A stretch of DNA of 6,949 nucleotides from CAYVTD01 sp964577665 (GCA_964577665.1 CAZOBD010000197.1:1-6949); one strand, 5' to 3'; shown: positions 1 through 5,777, counted from the first letter of the stretch. Program-made: numbers and translations. Notes: a model not told the origin generated them from the letters alone.

Positions 1-1
1 C

Positions 2-2608
2 TGTCAGTACATTTTTTTCATTCCTGTTACGTATTATTTGGAAAAGTTATGGATTGATACAAAAGAGAAATATTATCTGAGATGGAAAGAGGTTAACGAA
101 GAAAATAATCCCAACGATACGTATTTGCTTGAACTGACTAAACCCATCCGCGAGTTAGCTGCATCGGTTGAAAACCGTTTAGATAAAAATATTATTGAAA
201 TGCTTAACAAGGAGCGTTTTCTGGAATTAATACACGATAATATTGTTTTTGACAGAGGAATAAAAAAACTATCAAGACCCAACCAATATTTTGGAGTAAA
301 AGCAGCCCAAGAACACATCAGAAAAGGCGAAGGCGGAATAATCTGGCACACGCAAGGCAGCGGAAAAAGCCTTACAATGGTTTGGCTTACCAAATGGATT
401 CGTGAGAATGTTGAGAATGCACGGGTTCTAATAATCACCGATAGAGTAGAATTAGACGAACAAATTGAGAAAGTTTATAAAGGCGTTGATGAAGATATTT
501 ATCGAACTAAAAGCGGCAGTGATTTAATTGACAAACTCAATGCAAATTCTTCATGGCTTTTATGTTCACTTGTTCACAAATTTGGTGGCAAAGATGAAAC
601 CACAGAAAAAGATGTAACGGAATATATAAACAGTTTAAAGCAAAGTTTACCCACCGATTTTAAAGCAAAAGGCGATATTTATGTTTTCGTAGATGAGTGC
701 CACCGCACACAAAGCGGAAAACTGCACGAAGCCATGACAACGCTTTTGCCTGATGCGCTTTTTATTGGTTTTACCGGAACACCGCTACTAAAAAAAGACA
801 AGCGTAAAAGTATCGAAGTATTTGGTAAATATATTCACACCTATAAATTTAACGAAGCGGTAAATGACAAGGTAATTCTTGACCTAAGATACGAAGCCCG
901 AGACATTGAGCAAAACATTACTTCAATGGATAAAATTGACCAGTGGTTTGATTCTAAAACCAGAGGTTTAACCGATTTTGCCAAAACAGAACTAAAACAA
1001 AAATGGGGCACAATTAAAAAAGTATTTAGCTCAAAATCGCGTCTAACAAAAGTAGTTGCCGACATCATGCTCGATATGGCACAAAAAGAACGTTTGCAAA
1101 ATGGCAGAGGAAATGCCATGTTGGTTTCCGAAAGTATTTACAATGCTTGCCGGTATTATCAACTTTTCCGGAATGCAGGTTTAAAGAATTGTGCTATCGT
1201 TACATCGTTTGCCCCTTCTCTTACCTGTATTAAAGGAGAAGAAAGTGGAGAAGGTTATACCGAAAAATTGCGTCAATACAAAATCTACAAGCAGATGCTT
1301 GCCGATTATTTCAATGAAGACCCTGAAAAAGCTATCAACAAAGTAGAAGAATTTGAAAAGGACGTAAAAAAGAAATTTGTGGAAGAACCGGCTCAAATGA
1401 AATTGCTCATTGTAGTTGATAAATTGCTTACAGGTTTTGATGCACCCTCGGCAACGTATCTGTATATTGATAAAAACATGAGAGACCATGGTTTATTTCA
1501 AGCCATTTGCAGAGTAAACCGTTTAGACGATGATAAAGAGTACGGTTATATTATTGATTACAAAGACCTTTTTAAAAGTTTAGATAAATCAATAAAAGAT
1601 TATACTTCCGAAGCTTTTGATGATTACGAAAAAGAAGATGTTGCAGGATTGTTACAAGACCGTTTAAAAAAAGGCAAAGAGCGTTTAGAAGATGCTTTGG
1701 AAACTATTAGAGCATTAATAGAACCGGTGAAACCACCAAAAGAACAAGCTCAGTTTCAACATTATTTTGTTGGCGACCCTGAAAATCCCGATGACTTAAA
1801 AGACACTGAACCAAGGCGTGTTGCGCTTTATAAAGCCACTATTTCGCTTATTCGTGCCTATGCTAATATTGCCGATGAAATGATTGACGCAGGATACAGT
1901 ATTTCTGATATTGAAAAAATAAAAACAGAAGTAAAGTATTTTGAAAATCTGCGAAAAGAAATTCAGATTGCAAGTGGAGATTATATTGACTTGAAGCAGT
2001 ACGAACCGGCAATGCGTCATCTGATTGATGCGTATTTGGGTGCAGAAGAAAGCAGAGTGCTATCAAAATTCGATGATTTAAGCTTGGTGGAATTGATTGT
2101 AGAAAAAGGTAAAGATGCAATTGATGAACTACCCCAAAATATTCGAAAAAACAAAGATTCAATGTCTGAAACCATTGAAAACAATTTACGAAAAGTAATT
2201 ATTGAAGAAAACCCGACAAACCCTATGTACTATGAGAAAATGAGCATTCTTTTAGATGAACTCATTAAACTCAGAAAGGAAAAGACAGAGAAATACGAAA
2301 AATATTTAGATAAAATTGTTGAACTCACAAGGAAAGTTAAAAAACCAAGTGAGAAATCTACTTACCCAACTTCACTTACTACAAATGCAAAAAGAGCATT
2401 GTATGACAACTTAGGAAAGAATGAAAAGTTAGCAAATACGCTTGATGAAAAAATAATGACGACTAAGAAAGATTCCTGGCGTGATTATCCAATTAGAACA
2501 AGAGCTGTTAAGCAAGCAATTAAAGATGTTTTAAATGACTTTGATATTACAGAAGACAAAGAAATATCAAGAATTTTTGATATTGTTAAAAACCAAAGAG
2601 ATTACTAA
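2..2608 (+). CDS. hsdR: Type I restriction endonuclease, R (motor/cleavage) subunit, 5'-partial
   Basis: This is the translocase subunit of a type I restriction-modification complex, which with HsdM and HsdS pumps DNA by ATP hydrolysis and cuts unmodified DNA. Numbering from the TTG at 38 (856 residues), I see Walker A (TQGSGKS, 105-111), a DECH box (219-222), the FTGTP motif III (245-249), a second RecA-like domain with GFDAP (466-470) and QAICRVNR (488-495), then a long helical C-terminal region. Family members are usually about 1000 residues with an N-terminal PD-(D/E)XK nuclease. That domain is absent here because the frame is still open at base 2, so the gene is cut by the window edge; the TTG is not a credible start. 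Family resemblance begins at TKEKYYLRWKEV (about base 59). The residues before it do not look like the family, so an indel near bases 48-58 is possible. The TAA is followed after 2 bases by the next ATG, suggesting translational coupling. Confidence 0.93.
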   Translation, partial: CQYIFFIPVTYYLEKLWIDTKEKYYLRWKEVNEENNPNDTYLLELTKPIRELAASVENRLDKNIIEMLNKERFLELIHDNIVFDRGIKKLSRPNQYFGVKAAQEHIRKGEGGIIWHTQGSGKSLTMVWLTKWIRENVENARVLIITDRVELDEQIEKVYKGVDEDIYRTKSGSDLIDKLNANSSWLLCSLVHKFGGKDETTEKDVTEYINSLKQSLPTDFKAKGDIYVFVDECHRTQSGKLHEAMTTLLPDALFIGFTGTPLLKKDKRKSIEVFGKYIHTYKFNEAVNDKVILDLRYEARDIEQNITSMDKIDQWFDSKTRGLTDFAKTELKQKWGTIKKVFSSKSRLTKVVADIMLDMAQKERLQNGRGNAMLVSESIYNACRYYQLFRNAGLKNCAIVTSFAPSLTCIKGEESGEGYTEKLRQYKIYKQMLADYFNEDPEKAINKVEEFEKDVKKKFVEEPAQMKLLIVVDKLLTGFDAPSATYLYIDKNMRDHGLFQAICRVNRLDDDKEYGYIIDYKDLFKSLDKSIKDYTSEAFDDYEKEDVAGLLQDRLKKGKERLEDALETIRALIEPVKPPKEQAQFQHYFVGDPENPDDLKDTEPRRVALYKATISLIRAYANIADEMIDAGYSISDIEKIKTEVKYFENLRKEIQIASGDYIDLKQYEPAMRHLIDAYLGAEESRVLSKFDDLSLVELIVEKGKDAIDELPQNIRKNKDSMSETIENNLRKVIIEENPTNPMYYEKMSILLDELIKLRKEKTEKYEKYLDKIVELTRKVKKPSEKSTYPTSLTTNAKRALYDNLGKNEKLANTLDEKIMTTKKDSWRDYPIRTRAVKQAIKDVLNDFDITEDKEISRIFDIVKNQRDY

Positions 2609-2610
2609 TA

Positions 2611-3327
2611 ATGGAACAGATTACTGTAAACAACATAACCGTTGATGTTGTCCGCAAGGATATAAAAAATATGCACTTGGCAGTTTATCCGCCAACCGGG
2701 CGTGTTCGCATTGCTGCACCCTTGCGTGTGAGCGATGATTCAATCAGATTATTTGCTATCTCAAAATTAGGCTGGATAAAACGCCATCAAAGAAAATTTA
2801 AAAATCAAGAAAGAATTTCACCCAGAGAATACAAAGAAAGAGAAAGCCACTACTTTCAGGGGCAAAGATATTTACTCAGAATAAAAGAAACTAACGGAGC
2901 TGGCTTTGTAGATTTAAAAAGCAAAACCTATTTGGATTTATATGTTCGTAAAAACGCAAGTTTTGAAAATAAACAAAAGGTATTAAATGAATGGTATAGA
3001 AAAGAATTAAAAAATATGCTGCCCGAATTAATTGAACGTTGGGAAAAGAAAATTGGTGTAAAAGCCGATTTTTATAGCATCAAACAAATGAAAACCAAAT
3101 GGGGTGCTTGCAATATTGAACAAAAACGAATCTGGTTAAATCTGGAATTAGCAAAAAAACCGTTTCACTGCCTTGAATATATTTTGGTACATGAAATGAT
3201 TCATTTACTTGAAAAAAATCACAACGACAGATTTAAAAATTATATGGACAATTATTTACCTAATTGGAAACAAATTAAAGATGAATTAAATAGAATCCCT
3301 GTAAGTCATGCAGACTGGAGTTATTAA
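2611..3327 (+). CDS. YgjP/DUF45-family (M48-like, SprT-type) zinc metallopeptidase
   Basis: This 238-residue protein is a predicted cytoplasmic zinc-dependent peptidase of the YgjP/DUF45 family. The signature is HEMIH at residues 194-198, whose two histidines and glutamate would bind zinc and activate water, with a likely third ligand His204 in the EKNHNDRF context. The preceding KTKWGAC (162-167) corresponds to the conserved K-x-x-WGSC-like stretch of the family. The N-terminal 90 residues contain the usual strand-rich part with IKRHQRKF. There is no signal peptide or membrane segment. Length is normal for the family. It starts 2 bases after the hsdR stop with no clear ribosome-binding site of its own, so it is probably coupled to hsdR. 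Genes of this family recur beside type I restriction genes in many genomes (general knowledge). Whether it processes HsdR or acts as an accessory is not known to me, and the substrate is unassigned. Confidence 0.88.
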   Translation: MEQITVNNITVDVVRKDIKNMHLAVYPPTGRVRIAAPLRVSDDSIRLFAISKLGWIKRHQRKFKNQERISPREYKERESHYFQGQRYLLRIKETNGAGFVDLKSKTYLDLYVRKNASFENKQKVLNEWYRKELKNMLPELIERWEKKIGVKADFYSIKQMKTKWGACNIEQKRIWLNLELAKKPFHCLEYILVHEMIHLLEKNHNDRFKNYMDNYLPNWKQIKDELNRIPVSHADWSY

Positions 3328-3342
3328 AGCCAACGCAAAAGC

Positions 3343-3377
3343 CATACACATCCCGATGAAAAATCGGGAAGAGTATG
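3343..3377. repeat. Two-tier stem-loop just after the metallopeptidase gene
   Basis: A perfect 7-bp stem (TCCCGAT 3351-3357 with ATCGGGA 3363-3369) closes a GAAAA loop. A further 5-bp stem (CATAC 3343-3347 with GTATG 3373-3377) sits outside a 3/3 internal loop. It lies 16 bases after the stop codon, so it could slow polymerase or protect the 3' end of the hsdR-peptidase transcript, but there is no T-tract after it and it is not a canonical intrinsic terminator. Confidence 0.6.
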
Positions 3378-3398
3378 TCTTGCCAACCCACGGCAAGA
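3378..3398. repeat. 7-bp perfect inverted repeat with 7-nt loop
   Basis: TCTTGCC (3378-3384) and GGCAAGA (3392-3398) are perfect complements around the loop AACCCAC. It follows the previous stem-loop directly, so the two could form a tandem pair in RNA or single-stranded DNA. No T-tract follows. Confidence 0.55.
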
Positions 3399-3461
3399 AT
3401 GAAAATTGCAGCAAATTTGAAAGATAAATGATTGAAAATGAAAACAGCCAGTTGGTAACAT

Positions 3462-3572
3462 CGTGTATAGTGCATTTGGCGGATAGTGCTAATTTTGAAG
3501 ACGTTACATCCAATAAACTTTGTAGCGGTTTGACAGGTTCGTGCTTCGAATCGCCAAACGACACCATACACG
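3462..3572. repeat. Long imperfect inverted repeat, arms about 20 bp
   Basis: The arm 3462-3481 (begins CGTGTATAGTG, ends TTTGGCG) is the reverse complement of 3552-3572 (begins CGCCAAAC, ends CATACACG) except for two mismatches and one inserted base. The 70-base interval contains a TTCGAA palindrome near 3545. The layout (long paired arms enclosing a smaller folded top) is what a folded recombination site or structured RNA would show; I cannot tell which. Confidence 0.65.
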
Positions 3573-3578
3573 AGAACC

Positions 3579-3613
3579 GTTCGGCACGATTCGCTCCGCT
3601 CATCGTACCGAAC
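3579..3613. repeat. 12-bp stem-loop, 11 of 12 paired
   Basis: GTTCGGCACGAT (3579-3590) pairs with ATCGTACCGAAC (3602-3613) with a single C/A mismatch around an 11-base pyrimidine-rich loop. Its right arm overlaps the first three bases of the next inverted repeat, so the two structures would compete or stack. Confidence 0.65.
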
Positions 3614-3705
3614 AGCATAAGAGCTATGCGGGGTTTGCGGAGCAAACCTTGCCCAACAAAGACCTATACAGAATATGAAATACTCCGCATAGCTCTCATG
3701 CTGTT
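3611..3705. repeat. 21-bp inverted repeat enclosing a second hairpin
   Basis: The arms 3611-3631 and 3685-3705 match at 20 of 21 positions as inverted copies; the core GAGCTATGCGG / CCGCATAGCTC is perfect. Just inside the left arm is a tight hairpin, GGTTTGC (3632-3638), loop GGA, GCAAACC (3642-3648). The whole can fold into a long stem topped by a small stem. Such a pair is far beyond chance in this AT-rich context, so it is a real element (repeat, small non-coding RNA or the trace of a mobile element). Confidence 0.75.
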
Positions 3706-3818
3706 GTATGCAATGCTTGGGAGGCTACCAGCAGTAATGAAAAATACATGTGCGAAGAAGAATGAAGAAAAAACTTGCCCGTTTTGAATGTTCAACGTCC
3801 ATGTCGAGCATAAAAAAA

Positions 3819-3830
3819 GAGAGAGAGAGA
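3819..3830 (+). promoter_or_regulatory. (GA)6 tract serving as the ribosome-binding region of the next gene
   Basis: Seven As are followed by six GA repeats and then TT before the ATG at 3833. The purine repeat is the only Shine-Dalgarno-like sequence available to that start and decides for ATG 3833 over the upstream in-frame ATG at 3788. A dinucleotide run in this position could change length by slippage and alter translation; that is inference. Confidence 0.45.
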
Positions 3831-3832
3831 TT

Positions 3833-4045
3833 ATGATTTTAGACAACAAGAACAATGAAAAAAGAGTTTATGAGTGGCTGAATGAGTACACCGAAACCGG
3901 GAAAATGGATATAGTCACTGGTTATTTCACTGTTGGTGCTCTTTCTTTGTTTATTTCGCTCAAAGTACCCACCCCTTTTCGGACAAAGTGTACAGGTTGT
4001 TTCGGAGTAAAGTACCCACTTTTAATTATCAACTCAACTTTCTGA
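3833..4045 (+). pseudogene. PLD-domain helicase-type defence protein, N-terminal fragment cut by an insertion element
   Basis: The reading frame starts MILDNKNNEKRVYEWLNEY and continues through GKMDIVTGYFTVGAL. From memory this opening is characteristic of large bacterial proteins with an N-terminal phospholipase-D-like domain followed by an SNF2/DEAD-type helicase, found in defence islands. In such proteins the DIVTGYFTVGAL strand leads into the first PLD motif. Here host sequence ends at about base 3947 (roughly 38 codons). The remaining codons to the TGA at 4043-4045 are translated from the inserted element and are meaningless. Neither the helicase motifs nor any continuation appears to the right of the element (4956-5099), so the element has also lost, or displaced beyond the window, the rest of the gene. 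The fragment cannot be functional. The family call rests on a short stretch. Confidence 0.6.
3954..4019. repeat. Left-end iterons of the insertion element (three units)
   Basis: Three units of about 23 bases follow each other; the 11-base sequence AAAGTACCCAC occurs identically at 3962-3972 and 4009-4019, and the middle unit has AAAGTGTACAG at 3985-3995. TTTCG precedes each at exact 23-base intervals. These would be transposase-binding sites. Confidence 0.65.
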
Positions 4046-4049
4046 GTTG
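4030..4049. terminator. Stem-loop near the left end of the element
   Basis: CAACTCA (4030-4036) and TGAGTTG (4043-4049) form a perfect 7-bp stem with loop ACTTTC. Read on the minus strand it is followed by an AT-rich run (ATAATTAAAAG), so it could end leftward transcription of the transposase. It is weak in GC and lacks a pure T-tract. Confidence 0.35.
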
Positions 4050-4103
4050 TATTATAGGATTAGAAAAAATGAAGTAAATATTATATAAATCAGTAAAATA
4101 AAG

Positions 4104-4178
4104 TTGCAGATTCCCTTTTATTTTCATAAATTGCAAATCTTACTAAGTACAATAAAATCAAACAAAAGGGAACTGCAA
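4104..4178. repeat. 15-bp inverted repeat inside the element
   Basis: TTGCAG-A-TTCCCTTTT (4104-4119) is the inverted copy of AAAAGGGAACTGCAA (4164-4178) apart from one bulged A at 4110; 44 bases lie between. The right arm contains AAGGGA at a good ribosome-binding distance from an ATG at 4178, so folding would hide that site. Confidence 0.6.
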
Positions 4179-4352
4179 TGCAAATTACAAAAACAATTTC
4201 TAACGACCAAGAAAAAAGTGTCCAAAAGAGTTTAACCCAAATTGCAGAATTAAATTGCTAAATCCCTGCTTTTCAAGGATAATCGTCTGGCATGGTACAC
4301 TAAAAATTTTATTAGTATCAAAGCTATTGATGCTAAATACCAAGTCCGATAA
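4178..4352 (+). other. Possible small broken open frame, unrecognised
   Basis: ATG 4178 has AAGGGA six or seven bases upstream and opens a 27-codon frame (MQITKTISNDQEKSVQKSL... to TAA 4259-4261). In the +1 frame it would continue from 4257 as AKSLLFKDNRLAWYTKNF... to TAA 4350-4352, which reads like ordinary protein and suggests one gene split by a frameshift. I do not recognise a family. The opposite strand carries a 78-codon open frame (4250-4486, GTG start, one hydrophobic segment) that overlaps it, and I cannot decide between them. Either could be a chance frame in decayed transposon DNA. Confidence 0.18.
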
Positions 4353-4607
4353 AGGTTTAGTCTCATTGTTTGCTGTTTGTGTTGCTTGTAACTTTGCTCT
4401 ACTTTAGGTTTCATTTTTTGCAATTTTCTAATAAACATATAGCAATATACAAAATATGAGAATATGATGCAAATTAGCAATACCACACTACTTTATGTGA
4501 TTTATCAAATACGAATCTATATTTTTCAGTAACTTAACGAAGCAAAAACAACACATAATTACAAAAATATTGAATTTTCAGAAGCCATTTGTGCAAGTTG
4601 GGTTAAA
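4231..4607. repeat. Inverted 18-bp pair bounding a possible nested insertion
   Basis: TTTAACCCAAATTGCAGA (4231-4248) and the reverse complement of 4590-4607 (TTTAACCCAACTTGCACA) agree at 16 of 18 positions and both read inward. The transposase reading frame on the minus strand loses its family resemblance exactly where the right copy begins (after ...DEKTVL at about 4606), which is what an insertion would cause. The 377 bases between hold no recognised transposase. No target duplication is visible, so a nested miniature element is only a hypothesis. Confidence 0.35.
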
Positions 4608-4851
4608 GCACGGTCTTCTCATCGCTTAAGTTCAGCTTGTGTTTGATTATCAAGGATCCGATTATGATTCTGGTGTCTATGCCGGCTCTGCCCTGATCCT
4701 TTGACAGAGCTTTGTAATAAGTACTTGCCAAATCACACCACGGAGTAATGCAGCTTAGCTTTACCCAGCGGTTCTCAGATGATAAGTTTTGCTGAAAAGG
4801 TGTTTTGAATTCTTAGATGCTTAACTGATTTTGGCTTTGATATCTGATCAT
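4603..4851 (-). pseudogene. IS1182-type transposase, N-terminal remnant
   Basis: On the minus strand ATG 4851 opens MIRYQSQNQLSI, then an in-frame TAA (complement of 4813-4815), then a 69-codon stretch reading EFKTPFQQNLSSENRWVKL ... YYKALSKDQGRAGIDTRII ... IKHKLNLSDEKTVL before a TAA at 4603-4605. This is the conserved N-terminal domain of IS1182/IS5-like DDE transposases, including the NRWVKL, GRxGID and KHKLNLSDE blocks. The first stop probably replaced a glutamate codon. The catalytic DDE domain is missing. The start lies about 50 bases inside the right-end repeats of the element, with GGAG some 18 bases upstream. An intact family member is usually 450-550 residues; this is dead. Confidence 0.75.
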
Positions 4852-4897
4852 TTTATTAGTGAGCTACTCCCCAAAAATCGGACATAAGAATAAGGTG

Positions 4898-4949
4898 CAA
4901 CTGGTACACTTTCACCGAAACACTTGGTACCATTTGCAAGGAATCGAAA
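4898..4949. repeat. Right-end iterons of the insertion element (two units)
   Basis: Two units, CTGGTACACTTTCACCGAAA and the more diverged TTGGTACCATTTGCAAGG, have their GGTAC boxes 23 bases apart. They are inverted relative to the left-end iterons and mark the right boundary of the element at about 4949-4955. Confidence 0.6.
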
Positions 4950-5057
4950 TATAAGATATGAAATTTTTCGATCAGCCTTGCATTTAGGATAAAACACTAA
5001 TGCAGAAATGGAGAAAAAATATTAGTTTGAGACAACCCGATGTCTTTGTAAATTTCT

Positions 5058-5099
5058 TATTTTTGTCAATAAAAGTTTTTACTTTAAATAGGATATGTT
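5058..5099 (+). promoter_or_regulatory. Candidate Bacteroidota promoter -7 box and RBS before the HTH gene
   Basis: TATTTTTG (5058-5065) fits the TAnnTTTG -7 consensus of Bacteroidota housekeeping promoters, about 35 bases before ATG 5100. No well-placed -33 TTTG is visible (TTTG at 5026 and 5045 are off-spacing). AGGAT (5090-5094) five bases before the ATG is a weak ribosome-binding site. The 4956-5057 stretch before it holds nothing else I can name. Confidence 0.35.
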
Positions 5100-5777
5100 A
5101 TGAATAATACTCTTGAGCCGGAAAGCAATGTTAAATCTCCGGAATTAAAGTCCTATTTTTGGACTGACAGTATTCTTGTCAATTTTGATGATAGCAGTAA
5201 AGTTTACAGAGAGCTTAGAAAGGTATGTAATGAGTTAGACATATCAATCTTGGAAGTAGATGCTTCCCCTGATGTAGTAGCACTGCCATATTTTATATTC
5301 TTCATCGATCCGAACCTGATTACGAAGGAAGAATTAGGATTATTAGAATATATGTGTGATTTTCAGGACTATAAGGAAATCGCCCAACTTTTCATTAAAC
5401 CCCCGAAGTTTAAACTATCGCCTAAAATGCGGAAATTTACACTTAAAACACCTGACTTACTTGATTATGATACCCTGAAGCTCATAATACTGAAAAGAAG
5501 AAGCGTATTGCAGCGAAGAGGAAACAATAAAGGTTCTTATGACAAAAAAATTTACAGAATGATGCATATTCTATTGAATCTTATGAGCAAGAAAAAGAAT
5601 ATCAATACTCAAGACTTATGCGTTGAGTTTGGTGTATCCGAAAAGACGATACTTAGAGATATTGATATGCTAAGAATATTGGGGAACGATATTGAATTCG
5701 ATAAAGCCAACAAGGAATGGAAATTAACATTTTGCATGTATGCATTTGATATCTTAGGTGAAAATTATAAAGGGTAA
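5100..5777 (+). CDS. Putative regulator with C-terminal DeoR/HTH_11-like helix-turn-helix
   Basis: This 225-residue protein has a DNA-binding domain at its C-terminus: residues 150-197 (IYRMMHILLNLMSKKKNINTQ, then DLCVEFGVSEKTILRDIDMLR) form a winged helix of the DeoR/HTH_11 kind also found at the front of WYL regulators, with the recognition helix around VSEKTILRDI. Here the order is reversed: residues 18-105 form an alternating strand/helix pattern (SILVNF, a helix from SKVY, SILEVD, YFIFFIDP, a helix from KEELG, then EIAQLFI) resembling a small Rossmann or receiver-like fold. A basic linker (KRRSVLQRR, 132-140) joins them. I do not recognise the N-terminal domain; it could be a sensor or partner-binding module. 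There is no membrane segment. It is the first gene of a tight run, with a 4-base gap to the next start, so it probably controls its own operon (inference). Confidence 0.75.
   Translation: MNNTLEPESNVKSPELKSYFWTDSILVNFDDSSKVYRELRKVCNELDISILEVDASPDVVALPYFIFFIDPNLITKEELGLLEYMCDFQDYKEIAQLFIKPPKFKLSPKMRKFTLKTPDLLDYDTLKLIILKRRSVLQRRGNNKGSYDKKIYRMMHILLNLMSKKKNINTQDLCVEFGVSEKTILRDIDMLRILGNDIEFDKANKEWKLTFCMYAFDILGENYKG

Larger units (their letters stand above)
3328..3832. other. Gene-free, hairpin-rich intergenic region
   Basis: These roughly 500 bases separate the metallopeptidase stop from the next credible start. They are visibly less AT-rich than the flanking genes. Open frames exist on both strands (for example 3428-3787 plus and 3286-3645 minus), but they run through perfect inverted repeats, have no family resemblance and no good ribosome-binding sites, so I do not call them genes. 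At least five stem-loop-capable structures follow one another between 3343 and 3705; they are listed separately. The last 100 bases (3706-3805) show no structure I can name. Confidence 0.7.
3948..4955. mobile_element. Degenerate insertion element with IS21-like iterated ends
   Basis: Both ends carry tandem units facing inward as inverted copies. On the left, TTTCG occurs at 3954, 3977 and 4000 (exact 23-base spacing), each followed by an AAAGT...GTAC box (GTAC at 3965, 3990, 4012). On the right, GGTAC occurs at 4903 and 4926 (23-base spacing) with CGAAA after it. The best-matching units, 3977-3999 and the reverse complement of 4898-4920, agree at 19 of 23 positions. Iterated terminal transposase-binding repeats are a hallmark of the IS21 family, and TGT at 3948 fits such an end. 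Boundaries are approximate and no clear target duplication is visible. No istA/istB-like genes remain; the interior holds only an IS1182-type transposase fragment and AT-rich sequence. At about 1 kb it is too short to be autonomous. It interrupts the PLD-helicase gene. Confidence 0.65.

Noticed and set aside
38..40. TTG at 38 as the real start of hsdR
   Set aside because: The frame is open upstream to base 2, there is no ribosome-binding site, and starting here would leave an R subunit without its nuclease domain. A window-edge truncation is simpler.
3351..3369. Rho-independent terminator for the hsdR-metallopeptidase operon
   Set aside because: The stem is present but is followed by AAGAGTATG rather than a T-tract, so it is listed only as a stem-loop.
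3441..3613. Integron attC-like recombination site
   Set aside because: Long folded arms are suggestive, but I could not find paired RYYYAAC/GTTRRRY core sites at the ends, no integron integrase is in view, and flanking genes are not arranged as cassettes.
3286..3645. 119-codon minus-strand open frame overlapping the end of the metallopeptidase gene
   Set aside because: It overlaps a well-supported gene on the other strand and the inverted repeats, and shows no recognisable domain.
3343..3705. CRISPR array
   Set aside because: The repeats are inverted pairs of different sequence, not regularly spaced direct repeats with unique spacers.
3428..3787. 119-codon open frame on the plus strand in the hairpin-rich spacer
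   Set aside because: It runs straight through perfect inverted repeats, has no convincing ribosome-binding site, and its translation resembles no protein family. Long frames on both strands here reflect the lower AT content.
4250..4486. 78-codon minus-strand frame with an N-terminal hydrophobic segment
   Set aside because: GTG start without a clear ribosome-binding site, located in decayed transposon DNA, and in competition with a plus-strand frame. The hydrophobic stretch is expected from AT-rich sequence.
4956..5099. Continuation of the PLD-helicase gene to the right of the insertion element
   Set aside because: I found no frame with PLD or helicase-like sequence here, and no target duplication linking the two flanks.
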